Positions 32,412-45,400 of a stretch of DNA of 64,000 nt are shown here, piece by piece. The stretch comes from Isochrysis galbana (lineage: Eukaryota; Haptophyta; Isochrysidales; Isochrysidaceae). The stretch is taken from the NCBI GenBank assembly GCA_018136815.1, contig CM030939.1, positions 4,085,419 to 4,149,418 of the forward strand. Reading direction: 5' to 3'. A program made the position numbers and the translations under genes. A model generated the notes under the pieces. It was given only the letters and a program-made list of their open reading frames with translations, was not told where the DNA came from and did not search any database. Position 1 is the first letter of the stretch; every line of letters begins with the position of its first letter.

Positions 32412-33177
32412 GACAAAAGCTATTAACAACCTATTAATAGCCACCGAGCTTACATGCTACAGGCTTGCACGCGGCGCGCGGAAGACAACTGATGGGGGCG
32501 CGCGGGCTCGGCTCTCCACTAGTCCTACGCCTTCGTAGCGATAGGCTTCTGTAGTGCTTAGTTAGGTATGTACCTCTGTACCTGTACCGGTCGCTTTGAG
32601 AATTAGGTCCACTAATTGAGACTTCCCTCCTGGCTCTTGGTTCTGGTGCCCCCGTCTTCTCTTACCCAAACGGGGCGAGAAGACACGTAAATGCCGGAGG
32701 TGAGAGCTGCCACTCCCCCCTCCCCTCCCTCTTCCCTCTTCCTCCTCTCTTCCCTGCGGCTCTGGCCATGGCGCGCGCCTGCGGCCCCTCTTCAGGTCCC
32801 CAGAAGGCCGGCAGGGGCTTGGGAGCGCAGCTCAGGGTGCAGATGAGGCTAGGGCATGGCCTGGCCCCTCCCGCTGCCTCTCCCTCGCTGGCTCTCGAGC
32901 CCCTGCCAGTCGACTGGAGCTGGCTGGGGGTCCTGACCAGGGGGGCCCTGGACCAGGGGGGGGAGGGGTTGGTTAGAGGGATTGGCTGGCCACGACAGGC
33001 CAAGGCAGGCGATTCAGGCGTGCCTGTGGGGAGAGGGATGGGTCAGCAGGGCAGTGTGCTTCTGGCAAGCCACCAAGCATGCCCGGAGAGTGGGTGGTTC
33101 CTCCCCCATGGCGGGGGAGGAGTGGAGGGGGGGGGGGGGCTCGTGCCCCGCCATGGGTGAACCAAGTATAAACTTAG
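32412..33177 (+). mobile_element. Family B retroposon-like element, second long copy
   Basis: The sequence from about 32690 to 33178 matches the family B element at 26719-27167, ending in ccatgggtgaaccaagtataaacttag. The AT-rich start (aacaacctattaatag) resembles the start of that copy. A possible short target duplication, TAGCTATGAT at 32402-32411 and 33175-33184, brackets it. It partly overlaps the element end, so the left border is tentative. No coding capacity is seen. Confidence 0.5.
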
Positions 33178-33184
33178 CTATGAT

Positions 33185-33426
33185 TTTTAAAGGCGAGAGT
33201 ATTGAGTATTAGTAAACCACCGCCACCCCCGTCTGCACATGCTAAACTCTAAACACACCTCAAACCATTGTGGGAGGCTCCTTAAGACACGGGGGCTGGG
33301 AGGTTCATGCGTGTCTGTGCCACATGAAGAAAATTGAACTATAGCTCGATCGATGGATGGGTCCCAACCGTAGTCAACTTGGTGATTCTAATGCGTTGAG
33401 ATGCTCTAAATCCATACAAGTCGATT
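33185..33426. other. Short spacer and 3' flank of PKS-B
   Basis: About 240 bp separate the repeat from the PKS-B stop codon. It presumably holds the PKS-B 3' untranslated region. No element or RNA gene is recognised. Confidence 0.5.
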
Positions 33427-36400
33427 TCACTTTCTCGAGGGTGTGGAGCCTTCTTCTAGCCGCATCTGCCTCGCGGATCGGATGGGTCGGCGGATGCGCT
33501 CATCTGATGGCCGTGGCCCGGCTAGTGGCGTGGCAGCCATGCATCTCCTAGCCACGCTCGCAAACTGCTGCAGTTTGCCACTCGCAACTCTCCACAGGCG
33601 GGGAAACGTGGACTGCTTTGTCGCGTCTGAACAATCGCCATCATTCGCTTGACCCATGAAATCGTATCTTGAGGAATCCGATTCGGCCATGTAGCTATCC
33701 GGTGCCAAGAACTGGTCGCACATGCAAACAAACTGCTCGTCGCGTCGTGAGATGCATCGCATGACAATGTCAAAATGCTGACCGTCCACCTCAAGTTCCA
33801 TTGCGCGAGGACCATACTGATTGAGGTCGTTCTGCGCCACAATCATAGCGTTCATGGAATCAAGAGCCCGAGCCCCGATGGCGCTGCCAAAATCCTTTCG
33901 GATCATCTCCAAGGAGCTGCCTTCGTTGAGCATCTGACGAAAATCTTTGGCATTGTTGTACTTGGCAAATTGGGCCCGAATGACACGAGCATTGCCATTC
34001 GTCATTCGATCGAGCACACTATCATCGATATTTCTCATGCCCTGAGTCATCAAGAAGCCAAAAAACGCGCCTCGCTCACTGGCCGTGATCATGAAGATGG
34101 CGGGACCGCCGCGTTTCGAGGCGAACGCGAATGGGCGAGGTGCTGGAGGCGCCCTGCCACTCCACTCGTCCCAAACCAATTGGATGAGCTGCTTGTGGAC
34201 TTGGATACGGATGGCTGCTTGACAGACAGCCTGTTGAGTTTGCGCGATGGTCGACTGCTCGGAGAGGCCAGCTTTGGCAAGAATGAAGGCCAGTGCATGC
34301 TCAGGGGATGTTCTCACCTCGTCTAATATGCCTTGCAACAAACGGAGACTCTCTGGGTCCCGAGCCCCACCAAGTTGAATATGCGGGCCGATGATGAGCG
34401 ACTCTGCTGCCATACGATAGCTGATCTGCGCGTTTTTGGCGACGAGCCGCAAAAAACCTGGTAGAGTACCGATTTCAGGCGGATCTATGAGAACCAGACG
34501 CCGCGGACTACCCCCTTGCCTTTGAAGGAGAAGAGCAACCCGGTGTGCGATGATCGCTCCAAGCGATGCGCCAATAAGGTCGAAGGGCCTTTCCCCAAGA
34601 TAGCCGAGGATCTCATGGCAGTACAATTCGGAGAGGCCTTGGACCGAGACCCGGTCCGAAAACTTTCCCGATTGGAGCGCTGGGTGACGCAACACCAAGA
34701 CTTCCCGGTCAATGTCCATGCCTTTATGCCACCTTTCAAAGCCCTGCTCGTCACCGACGACGCTGTGCGCAATGATGAGAGGAGGCAGGGGGGGGATTCG
34801 ATTCCCTGAAGCCCTCTTGAGTCGCACGAGTGAGTTCCCCAAGTATTCTGGCTCGAAGTCAAACTTTGGAATGGAGGGGAGAGCTGAGTATGGCGAGGCC
34901 TGCTCGTTTGGTGAAGAGGCTGCTCGCCCCCCACGTATGTCTTCCGAGGCACCAGATAAGGCCGACGCGATGCTCCGGGCCGTGGGGTGATCAATTAGCA
35001 GGTTATCAGGTATGGCATAGCCATCGCCCACTGCCTGCTGCAGTTGGCTTCGGATCTCCACTGCCCCAAGTGAGTCGAGGCCCGCATCAAACAAAGGTAC
35101 GTCAGGATCTACGTTTTGGCTCATCGCGCCCTTCACAATAGAGAGTACCCCAGGGAGGTCGACCGTGTGCAAACTAGCTTTTGACATGTTGGGACTAGAA
35201 TCGGATGGTCCCTTTCGATACTTCCAAGGAAGAAGTAGGCCCATACTCTGCTGTCGTGTGGATTGTTCAGCTCGGAATGGCCACAACTCAGAGAGCACAC
35301 ACACGCTTGGTGCACGTTGTGCAATGAGATCTCGCAAGGCTCCTATTGCCGTTGTCCGTGGGACAGAATCAAGCTGAGCCACCCCTGTGGCTGCCTTAGC
35401 ATTGATGGAGACATCGCCCCAGTGCACACTATGGCCTGCCAACCCTGAGTTGCTTCTACAATTGATAAAGGAGCTCAGCCATGCGCTAGCGGCAGAAGCT
35501 GGGGCCGCTCCAGCATTGCCCACGAGTCCGGCTACCGAGGAGTAGGCGTGGAAGAGCTGCAATGCATGCTGAGCGGTGGCCAAATGCAGTATCGAGGCAC
35601 CGTGAACTTTGGGCGCAAAGACAATGCGGAATCTAGCCATTGTCTGATTCTGTATCGTTGCGTCGGCGAGCAGGCCAGCGGCGTGGAAGACGCCGGTCAC
35701 CGCAGGGCCGCTGCGTTGAGTGTGGCTGAGCACAGCGCGAACGGACAAAGGGTCGGACACGTCGCAGCAAGAAGTTTCAATCTGGGCATTGGCCGCAGAT
35801 CTGCATAGCCACGACCAGTCTACTTCGCTACCTAGTTGAACACGGCCGCTGCGCGATGTAAGCACAACACGCTTTGCACCACGCCCCACTAGCAGACGAG
35901 CGGTGAGGAGCCCAAGCCCTCCCATGCCTCCTGACAAGAGATGGGCGCCTTTTTCTACGGCGCTGCGGCCCTCGCTGCGTACGGGCATTTGCGCGACTAT
36001 GATCGCTTGGGTCTCCATAAGGAGACCATGGCCTCGCATGCAGTGGAGCCGTCCAAACCCGCATCCTGCGAGCAAAGTTCTCCATTGCTCCCACGACATC
36101 AGCGGGCTCAGCTGGCCTTGACGCTCGGGGTCACTCGTGAAGAGCCACCACCCATCCGTCAAGCCGAAGCTTATTTGTACGAGGCTACTCGTGTGCAAGA
36201 GTTCATTGACAGTCAAGAAGCCGCCCCAACAAAGGAGCCGATAGCAGTTCCTCAGAGTGTTGCGAATAAAAGGGGTGGCGTGAAGGACGTTCGTAGCAAT
36301 GGCAAGATCATACGAATGCGAGGCGAAGCCTTGTAGGCGTATGTCGGCATCTATGTTCAGAATCTCGTAGCGCATGAAGGAAGAGTATTCGGAGAAGCGC

Positions 36401-39400
36401 CGTCTAGCTTGGTTGAGGAAGACTTCAGACACGTCGGTGAACATATACTTCGAGCACACACTTTGCAGCGAGGGGAGGAGGCTCGACGTCGTGCCGCCGG
36501 TGCCAGCGCCGATCTCAATCGCCGTTACTCGGCGTTCTGAAGGCATCTCCAAGAGTACGATCTCGACTGCAGCAACAACGCACTCGTTGTAGAAGCGTGC
36601 ATTCACAGCTTCTTCATACATTCCCCGGGTGATGTCCATGGAGCCCTTGGGGAAAAGGAGCTCTTGGTACGCGATGCTGCCTAGCATCGCTCTCACGAGA
36701 TGAGGCCCGCAACTTTGTGCCATTCTCACTTCCGGCATAAGTCGCGATGAAACGGCTAGGACGTCGTCGTATGAAATGCGTTCGAGTGGGGCTGGTATCT
36801 GAGCGCACCACTCGTACAAAAGTTTGTGATGCCACTTAGGAATAGCCGTTGGATCGAGATGCTCTCGCATCTCGGCGATGTTATGACAAATGGCTTGGTG
36901 TAGGCGTATGTGTGCGTACTCAATGGCGCCCAAGTCGCCTAGCGCCGACAATGCAGCCGTCACGTGATTGCGCAGTTTCAAGCTGAGGGATTCAAAGGGG
37001 ATGACTATGGGTCTCGATCGCTCCATCTGGGCGAGTCTGGGAGCAAAAGCCAAGCCATGCCGTAACACAGCTTCAGATTCCGTAGACGGAGCGACACGAA
37101 GGCCATACACATCGCCATCACTAAAGCTTAGCCCTCCGGACTGAAGAAGAATGGCCACTGTATGTGCAGTCAACGCGTTGAAAGCATCAACATCCAAACA
37201 GAAAAGTGAGCGCTGTGGCGCCTCCTGTAAACGAGCACGCGCTAAGCCCCATAGAGCACCGGTCCAACAAACGGATCGGCTATTCGAAGGAACAGATTGG
37301 GTGCGGCGGGTGCAAAGCCATACGGGGAACGGCGCCTCCGAATGCGGACACCACTGCCACGCAATTGTGGCCGCGAGAACGGCGGCAAGTTCGTTGTCGG
37401 ACTTCGTCGAGCCTACAATCACCAACCCAGTGACTCCGACTAATTCTGAAGGCAACGTATTCTCAACTGGCACAGGATGTGGCGAGCCGCCCAACAAGAC
37501 ACGCAGATCACCAAGTAGGCCGCAATGTTCTCCGATGAAGACAATCCTATTGTTTATCGATTTCATCGATGCATCAACTTCTGGAGAGCCCACGCATGCC
37601 CATTCGGCAATGAAGTATCCGGCGAAACGCCGCCTACCCTCACTCGATTTCCCCGCTTTCCAAGCGAACCGGGTGCGTTTGAATGGGAGTTTTACTGCCC
37701 ATGGCACAACAAGGACAAGGCATGAGGCTTCAAGCACGGCGTGCACGATAGTCCCACTGTAACCAAAGGAGCTGACCCCACCGCACGCTACCGTCTCGTC
37801 TCGCTCGCATACTGACATGACGGTCTGAAAGAAGATATCACCGTCTTGAACAGCGGAGACTAAGTGAGGGTTGAGCAACCTGAGCTGAGCATTTGGCATG
37901 CCAACTTGCTTCACAAGCCCCATCGCCATCCGGAGCAATCCCGACGCACCCGCGGCAGCCTCTGCATGGCCAGTGTTGCCTTTAATGCTCCCGAGGAGCA
38001 TCATGGCAGTGGATCGATGCTTGAAGACACTTGCCAAAGAGCGCACTTCGATCGGGTCACCGAGGGGCGTGCCAGTTCCATGGGCCTCCAACAAGGCCCA
38101 ATTTTCATCCCGGCATGCGGCCTCCCGAATGGCAGCTTCGATGACCGCAGCTTGAGCCTTTCCGTTGGGTGCCGTCAAGCTGGCACTCTTGCCATCCTGG
38201 CGTACACTTATGGCGATCAGCGTGGCAGTATTTGTTGGCGTGCTTGAAGGAAGCAGTACGAGAGCGCAGGAACCCTCGGAGCGCACGAACCCATCTGCCC
38301 GAGAATCAAATGTGTGGCAGCGGCCTTTGGGTGACGTCATACCGACGACAGCGAAGCTCGTGCCGAGGGTCGGGATAAGCATGAGACTGATGCCGGCAAC
38401 AAGGCCACCAGTGCACTCTCGATGTTGCAGAGCGCGCATTCCGGCATGGCAAGCGGCAAGGGCCGATGAACATGCTGTATCGTATGAGACGCAAGGGCCC
38501 TGCAACCCAAACACGTACGAGATGCGCCCCGAAGCCACAGAATGACTACATCCAGTGGCCGAATACACGCTGCTCGCCGCGGGAGTTCCTATAAGGGCGA
38601 GAGCAAAATCTTGAGCACCTATGCCGATGAAGACGCCCGTGACGGTGCCGACAAGTGCTGTCTTATTGAAACCAGAAGCGTGCAACGATTCGTACCCTCC
38701 TTCAAGAAGCAGGCGTTGTTGCGGATCCATGGCAGCCGCTTCAGCTCTAGATACCCCAAAGATTTCGTTGTCGAACCAATCGACGCGACGAAGGAATGCA
38801 CCGTGGCGGATACGGCGGGCGACGCTCTCGTCATTGAAATGTAAGTCGTCCACTACCCAACGATCAATCGGCACTTCTGATACGACGTCTGCGCCGCTCA
38901 TCGCCATGCTCACGCAGGCAGACAAAGAGGATGAATCAGCCGGCAGCATTGCTGACAGACCGCACAAAGCAACGCATTGATCTATGACATCTTTCAGCAA
39001 AGCTCCTTGGTCTCTACTCGAGGATTCCATGGGTTCCCCATTGCCCTGGAAGAAATCGGCGATTTGGCGCGCGGTGGGAAAGTCAAAAATCAGAGTACTT
39101 GGAATAGGTTGTGCGTCTCCTGCCGCTCGCTGCAGCTGATTCCGCAATTCAACAGCTCCGAGAGAGTCGAGACCCGCATCCATCAATGGCACGTCAGCGT
39201 TGACCCTTGTGCTGATAGTGCCCTGTATGATGTCAAGGATGCTCTCGAGGCTCAGAGCTGAAGTTTCGGAGATGTTCAACGCACCAGACCCAACCAAACC
39301 CTTGCCTATCCTCGGGCGAGGCTCCATGGGTGGGGCGCTCATTTTGCCGCGCCGGTGCTTCCATGGAAGCAAGAGTCCCGGCACCATGTTAGTGGCAGCC

Positions 39401-42400
39401 GGTCCCAAGAGTGTTGCCCAATTGGCAGGCCAGACAGCTAGCGCGTGATTAAGTGAGGCGAGAGACGTACACAATGCACTCCATGCCATTTCGCGTGGCA
39501 CCGAGCCCATGCCGCTCTTATCCGCTCGGTCGTCTGCCCCATGGCGTGCGGCGTAGCCAATATCTGCAACAGCTCCCCATTGCGTACTGTGTCCTATCAT
39601 GGCTGCAACCCGCCGCGAGTCCACGAACGAATCGAGCCAGGCATTTGCCGCGGAATGAGGAGTTGCTCCAGCATTGCCCACGAGTCCGGCTACCGAGGAG
39701 TAGGCGTGGAAGAGCTGCAATGCATGCTGAGCGGTGGCCAAATGCAGTATCGAGGCACCGTGAACTTTGGGCGCAAAGACAATGCGGAATCTAGCCATTG
39801 TCTGATTCTGTATCGTTGCGTCGGCGAGCAGGCCAGCGGCGTGGAAGACGCCGGTCACCGCAGGGCCGCTGCGTTGAGTGTGGCTGAGCACAGCGCGAAC
39901 GGACAAAGGGTCGGACACGTCGCAGCAAGAAGTTTCAATCTGGGCATTGGCCGCAGATCTGCATAGCCACGACCAGTCTACTTCGCTACCTAGTTGAACA
40001 CGGCCGCTGCGCGATGTAAGCACAACACGCTTTGCACCACGCCCCACTAGCAGACGAGCGGTGAGGAGCCCAAGCCCTCCCATGCCTCCTGACAAGAGAT
40101 GGGCGCCTTTTTCTACGGCGCTGCGGCCCTCGCTGCGTACGGGCATTTGCGCGACTATGATCGCTTGGGTCTCCATAAGGAGACCATGGCCTCGCATGCA
40201 GTGGAGCCGTCCAAACCCGCATCCTGCGAGCAAAGTTCTCCATTGCTCCCACGACATCAGCGGGCTCAGCTGGCCTTGACGCTCGGGGTCACTCGTGAAG
40301 AGCCACCACCCATCCGTCAAGCCGAATGTCGTCTGAATGGAGCTACTCGTCTTCAAGGCTTCGTTTACGAGGAGGACGGCGCCCCAACAAAGGAGCCGAT
40401 AGCAGTTCCTCAGAGTGTTGCGAATAAAAGGGGTGGCGTGAAGGACGTTCGTAGCAATGGCAAGATCATACGAATGCGAGGCGAAGCCTTGTAGGCGTAT
40501 GTCGGCATCTATGTTCAGAATCTCGTAGCGCATGAAGGAAGAGTATTCGGAGAAGCGCCGCTTGGCTTGATGCAAAAAAACCTCCGACACATCAGTGAAG
40601 GTATATATCTCGCACACTCCACATAAGGATGGAAGCAAGCCGGAGGCCGTGCCGCCCGTACCGGCACCAATTTCAATTACACGTACTCGTTGCTCGGGGG
40701 AGAGTTCGTCGACAAATGCTTCAACCGCAGCAACAACACATTTATTGTAGAAGCGAGAGTGAACAGCATCCTGATAGACCGGTAAGGTGACTTCTGTGGA
40801 GCCTTTGGGGAAGAGGAGTTCTTGATACGCGACTTCTCCTAATAGAGCTCCAGCGAGTACCGGAGCACACCGCCGCGTGAGCCCAACTTCAGGCCAAAGG
40901 CACGAAGACTCCTTTAGGACATCATCGTATGAAGCGCTCTGTTGTGGGGGGGCGATGGTTGCGCACCAAGCATAGAGCAGTTTATGGTGCCACCTGACTA
41001 TTCGTAATGGATCCACAACTTGCAGTGCTCTGATCACATCAGCCCTCACTGCGGACTCGAGCAACTCGTGAGCATGCTCCACCGCCTCCATGTCTTCAAT
41101 AGCATGTTGTTCGGAGATGGTGTGCGAATGGAGTCGATGTGAAATATGGCCGAAGTCCACCTTCTGAAACGGATACGCCTGACGTTCAACTTGAAGCGTT
41201 AGAACAACTTTGCCGAAGCTCGCACCCGCTGCCAAATACCTGAATGCTGCTTGAGCTTCATGGAGAAGGTCGAAGCAGGAAAGCGGCAGTTCATGTACGG
41301 CTGCAGCGTCGACACGACGCGCAAGGAGTTTGAGGACTTTTTCGCAATACCAGTCGGGGTTCGAGAGGACATCCCAAGCCATGTCCACCACAGAATGAGC
41401 CACGTCCGCTGCCGTTGCCCTCGTTGTACTCCACACAGCTCGTTTGCCGATTTCGACAAAAACACGATCTTGTCCCAAAAGTGCAGAAGACACGCTGATG
41501 AAGTCGCCAGATAAGCTGTTTATAAGGCCCGCTAGACGCCGTGCTTTCAAATGCACTGCAATGCCCACCGCACATGCTGCAGCTTTGCGGGAACTAGCGG
41601 ATAGAACGATGCCGCACGTCCGAAGCGTCCCATGCTTGAGGCGTACACCCGCGGTGCCAATGACGGATGATTGGAGCCAAGCAGCGTATTCCGAGGCAGC
41701 CAACCCGACCCCTCCCGCGGCTGCATGCAGGAGTAAAAAGTCCAACGCCCTCAAAGCCAGCCTGGAAAAAGAGGAGTGCACCGTGCACCACGTGCTTACG
41801 AGGGTTGTTGCTGCTGCAAACGATATAGATATGGGCTTCCGTGCTTGCAATCGAGCATCGCACCGTGCCGAAGATGCCAGACAAGAAAAGGCAATGCCAA
41901 AAGAGGCATCGCTCAGTGTGAGGTGCCGCACGCCGCAGCCGATCGTTCGAATGTAACCGGCGCAGTCGGACCCAGGCTCTGCACGAGGACCAGGATACTG
42001 ATCGAGCACGATCAGGACGTCACGAAAGTTCAGGCCGACCGCCTTAATAGCGACCTCTGCTTCCATTGATTCAGGCTCAAACCCTGCTATTTCACGTAGC
42101 TCTTCGATGTGAAGACTTCGGAAGGTTCCGCGAGGCTCGCAACTCAATGCAAAAGCATTGTATTGGCTCGCGGTATGATGTTGCACCAATCGCCTCGAGT
42201 ACATGGAAGATTGGTGCAGCGTAGCCTCTTGCTCAACTGAAGGAGCTACGCGTAGGCCGAACACATTGCCATCGGATGTTTCGAGAGATCCCGATGCGAT
42301 GATGCTCGCAGTTGTGCGAACGCCCTCGTGACAGAAAAAGTTCAAGTCCAAGCACATAAGAGGAAGACGCGCTGCCTCTTGAAGACAAGCGCGCGCAAAA

Positions 42401-45400
42401 CCCCACAATCCAGATTGTGCACAAACACTCCTATCGACTAAATCGGTAGTCTGCGTCGAGTGTGTACAGATCCACCAGGGGATCGGCTGGTCGAGCGATA
42501 TTTGCCATTGGGCCAATTGAAGCGCGGAACTCATGGCCACCAACTCGTCTATTGGTCGCAACTCGGCAATGTAAATCACGGCATCGTATGTCTTCATTTT
42601 GTGCCAAAGATCTGCGTGGTTGAGCAAATCATCGTATGCAACAGGCCACGGATTGAGCATCTTCGAAAGTGACTCCAATTGCTCCCCAAGTATTAATAGA
42701 GAGGATGAAGCACTAATCTGTGCGGCCAAGTCACCGGCTCTAGAAACACGGGCCCATTCACATGAATAAAGCCACTCCGGGACTCGGGACTTTGACTTGC
42801 TGAGCGTTTGTGACGCGCCCGAGAGCACAGTACTTTTGAAGCCTTTGAGAAGAGCCGTTCCGAATGTAGGTGTACCTTGTAGAAGGACGTCGATAGCAAA
42901 GGAGCTTGAGCGGGCCAAGGTTGTAATCAACTTTCCATGCACATCGTCGAGCACGGCCTCGTGCACTGAGGATGGGAGACGTGTCTCGTTGAGTCGTTGA
43001 TCCAACAACAATGCGGGATGCAGGGCCCCGTCCAGATCCGCGGGGTGGATGATGGTGCCCATTCTAGCATAGCGGCGACGATCACGAAGATTCGCGAAAG
43101 CTGCCGCTCCAGTGTCGAGCGACCAAGCTCGCTCAACTCGCTGATATCCTGGTCCATAGTTGATTCCGAGCTCACCATATCTCCTATAAAGATCCTTTGT
43201 ATCGGTAGCAAATGAGCACCGCTGCCGCCAGCTCAAGCTCGCTCCAAAATTTGTTCGGCGTTGAGTGAACGACGGTTGCATTGTTCCAGAGCAGTGCACC
43301 ATGCGGCCGTGCAGGATTTCTCCGCTGCCACTGCGGATCTCAAAGCAAGCTGACTCTGCCGCGACCTCGCACTCCAGAAATTGGTGTTGGGCAGGATCTA
43401 TAATGCAAACTTGCATGAAGGAAACAGATCGAAGAGTCACCATGTCCGCCACCGAGGCTTTTAAATGACATGCACAACAAACTGCCCGTGCCATTTCTAG
43501 GTATGCTGTTGCCGGGAAGATGACACGACCTTTGACGATATGCTCGGCCACGAGCTCGTGCAACCTTCCAACTGAGGGAACGCGGAAATTCTTCACCTCG
43601 CCACTCATATCGAAGGATTGCAGCAATGGATGCCGCATTCGCTGCCAAGGAAATGGTCGACGGACAAATGTCAAATTCGTCCTTTCGGAGAACACGTCGG
43701 AAAGTAGCCTGATTCGAATCGCTGAATGGACAATCGTGCCACTGTAACCGAAGGAGCTCACTCCGGCCGTGTTGCGCACTCGCACGTCTGCGGAAACCGC
43801 CTGCACTGGCAAGGCTAGAGGGAAGCCGCCTGACCCTAAAGGGGAACTGCCTGGTCCTAGAATATCCTTGATCAGAGGGTTCAAAAGGCGGAGCTGAGCA
43901 TTGCCGGTGTATGCATGCAAGGATGTTCGCAATGTCTTTAAGAGGCTGAACATGCCCGACACGGGCTCTGCATGCCCAAGGTTGGCCTTTAAGGAGCTAA
44001 CGGTGATGCGGTCGCGCATGGCGCCAAAGATGTGCATTAGTGCCCCAGCTTCGATGGGATCGCCCAATGCAGTACCCGTTCCGTGCGCCTCGACAAACGC
44101 GAATGCACCCCGAGATACGCTGGCCCGCGAGATAACAGTGCTGAGAAGTGCGCGTTGCGCAGACCCATTCGGGGCAGTCAGGCTTGCGCTACGTCCGTCC
44201 TGTCTGACGGCGCTTGCAGAGAGATCGGCAAAAGTGTGTTTATCGTTAGAAAGCCGAGTGAGGACGAAAACACCTACACCCTCGGCTCGAGCGAAGCCAT
44301 TAGCAAGCCTGTCAAAGGTCTTGCAACGCGCGTCGGCGGCAAGCATCCCGGCAGCAGCAACACGAAGAGTGACGGTAGGCAGTAGTTTCAATGTCGCTGA
44401 GGACACCACTGTATGCAAGCATTCAACTCGCTCCAGAGCTCCAGCTGCGTAGTGCATTGCACTTAGGGCAGCCGAACAAGCTGTGTCCAAGCTGACGCAT
44501 GGGCCCTGAAGTCCAAGACAAAATGACACGCGACCGGAGGCTACAGAATTCGTATCTGCCGTCACCGAGTAGACAGTGCTAGAAGGACTATCGTGCTCCG
44601 CCTGAAAAAGTGTCCAGTCCGGGCGCTCGAGCCCAATGAATACTCCCGTTTCACTACCTGCCAGCGTGCTCTCTCGCATGCCTTCACCATGAAGAGCAGC
44701 ATAGCATACTTCAAGGATGAGGCGCTGCTGCGGATCCATGACTGCAGCCTCGGTTGCGGAGATAGAAAATAAGACGTTGTCAAAATTCTCAGTACCTTGA
44801 AGAAATCCGCCATTGGACGCGGCTACCAGCTGCACGGTATTCAGTCGGCTCGTATCAAAGAGATCTGTTAATACCCAACGTGAACTAGGAACGTGCCGAA
44901 TAGCGTCACCGCACGCGCTCAACATCGGAATTGTGTCGAGTGTCGTACTGGAGCCGCCTGGCCAGCGAGCCACATCACTGCATTGCACCTTAATTTGGAA
45001 ATTTTGATCTGAATGACGGCTATCAATCGACTTCGCCCAAGGTGCTGACCGGCCCAAGCCGAGGGCTTCAACTGCGTGTTCCGCGAGTCGCCGGGGTGTG
45101 GGGTGGTCAAACATGTCTGTTGGGGAGATGCTGACGCCCAACTGGATCCGAAGACGTGCTGCGAGTTCAGTGGCTGCGAGTGAATCAATGCCTGCATCCA
45201 TGAGAGGTGTATGAGCATCGACTGTCGCAGCACCGATCAACTCTTGAACGGTCTTCACTATCCTCGCCTCGATTCGCTCCAACCGCACATTTGGCGAAAG
45301 CTGCTGCAAGGCCTGCGCAAAATCGCCGTGGCCAGTTGGGTGGGAGACGGCAAGTTGGCCACTCGCTTCGGACAGCTCCGTAAGCATTGCGGCTTGAGGG

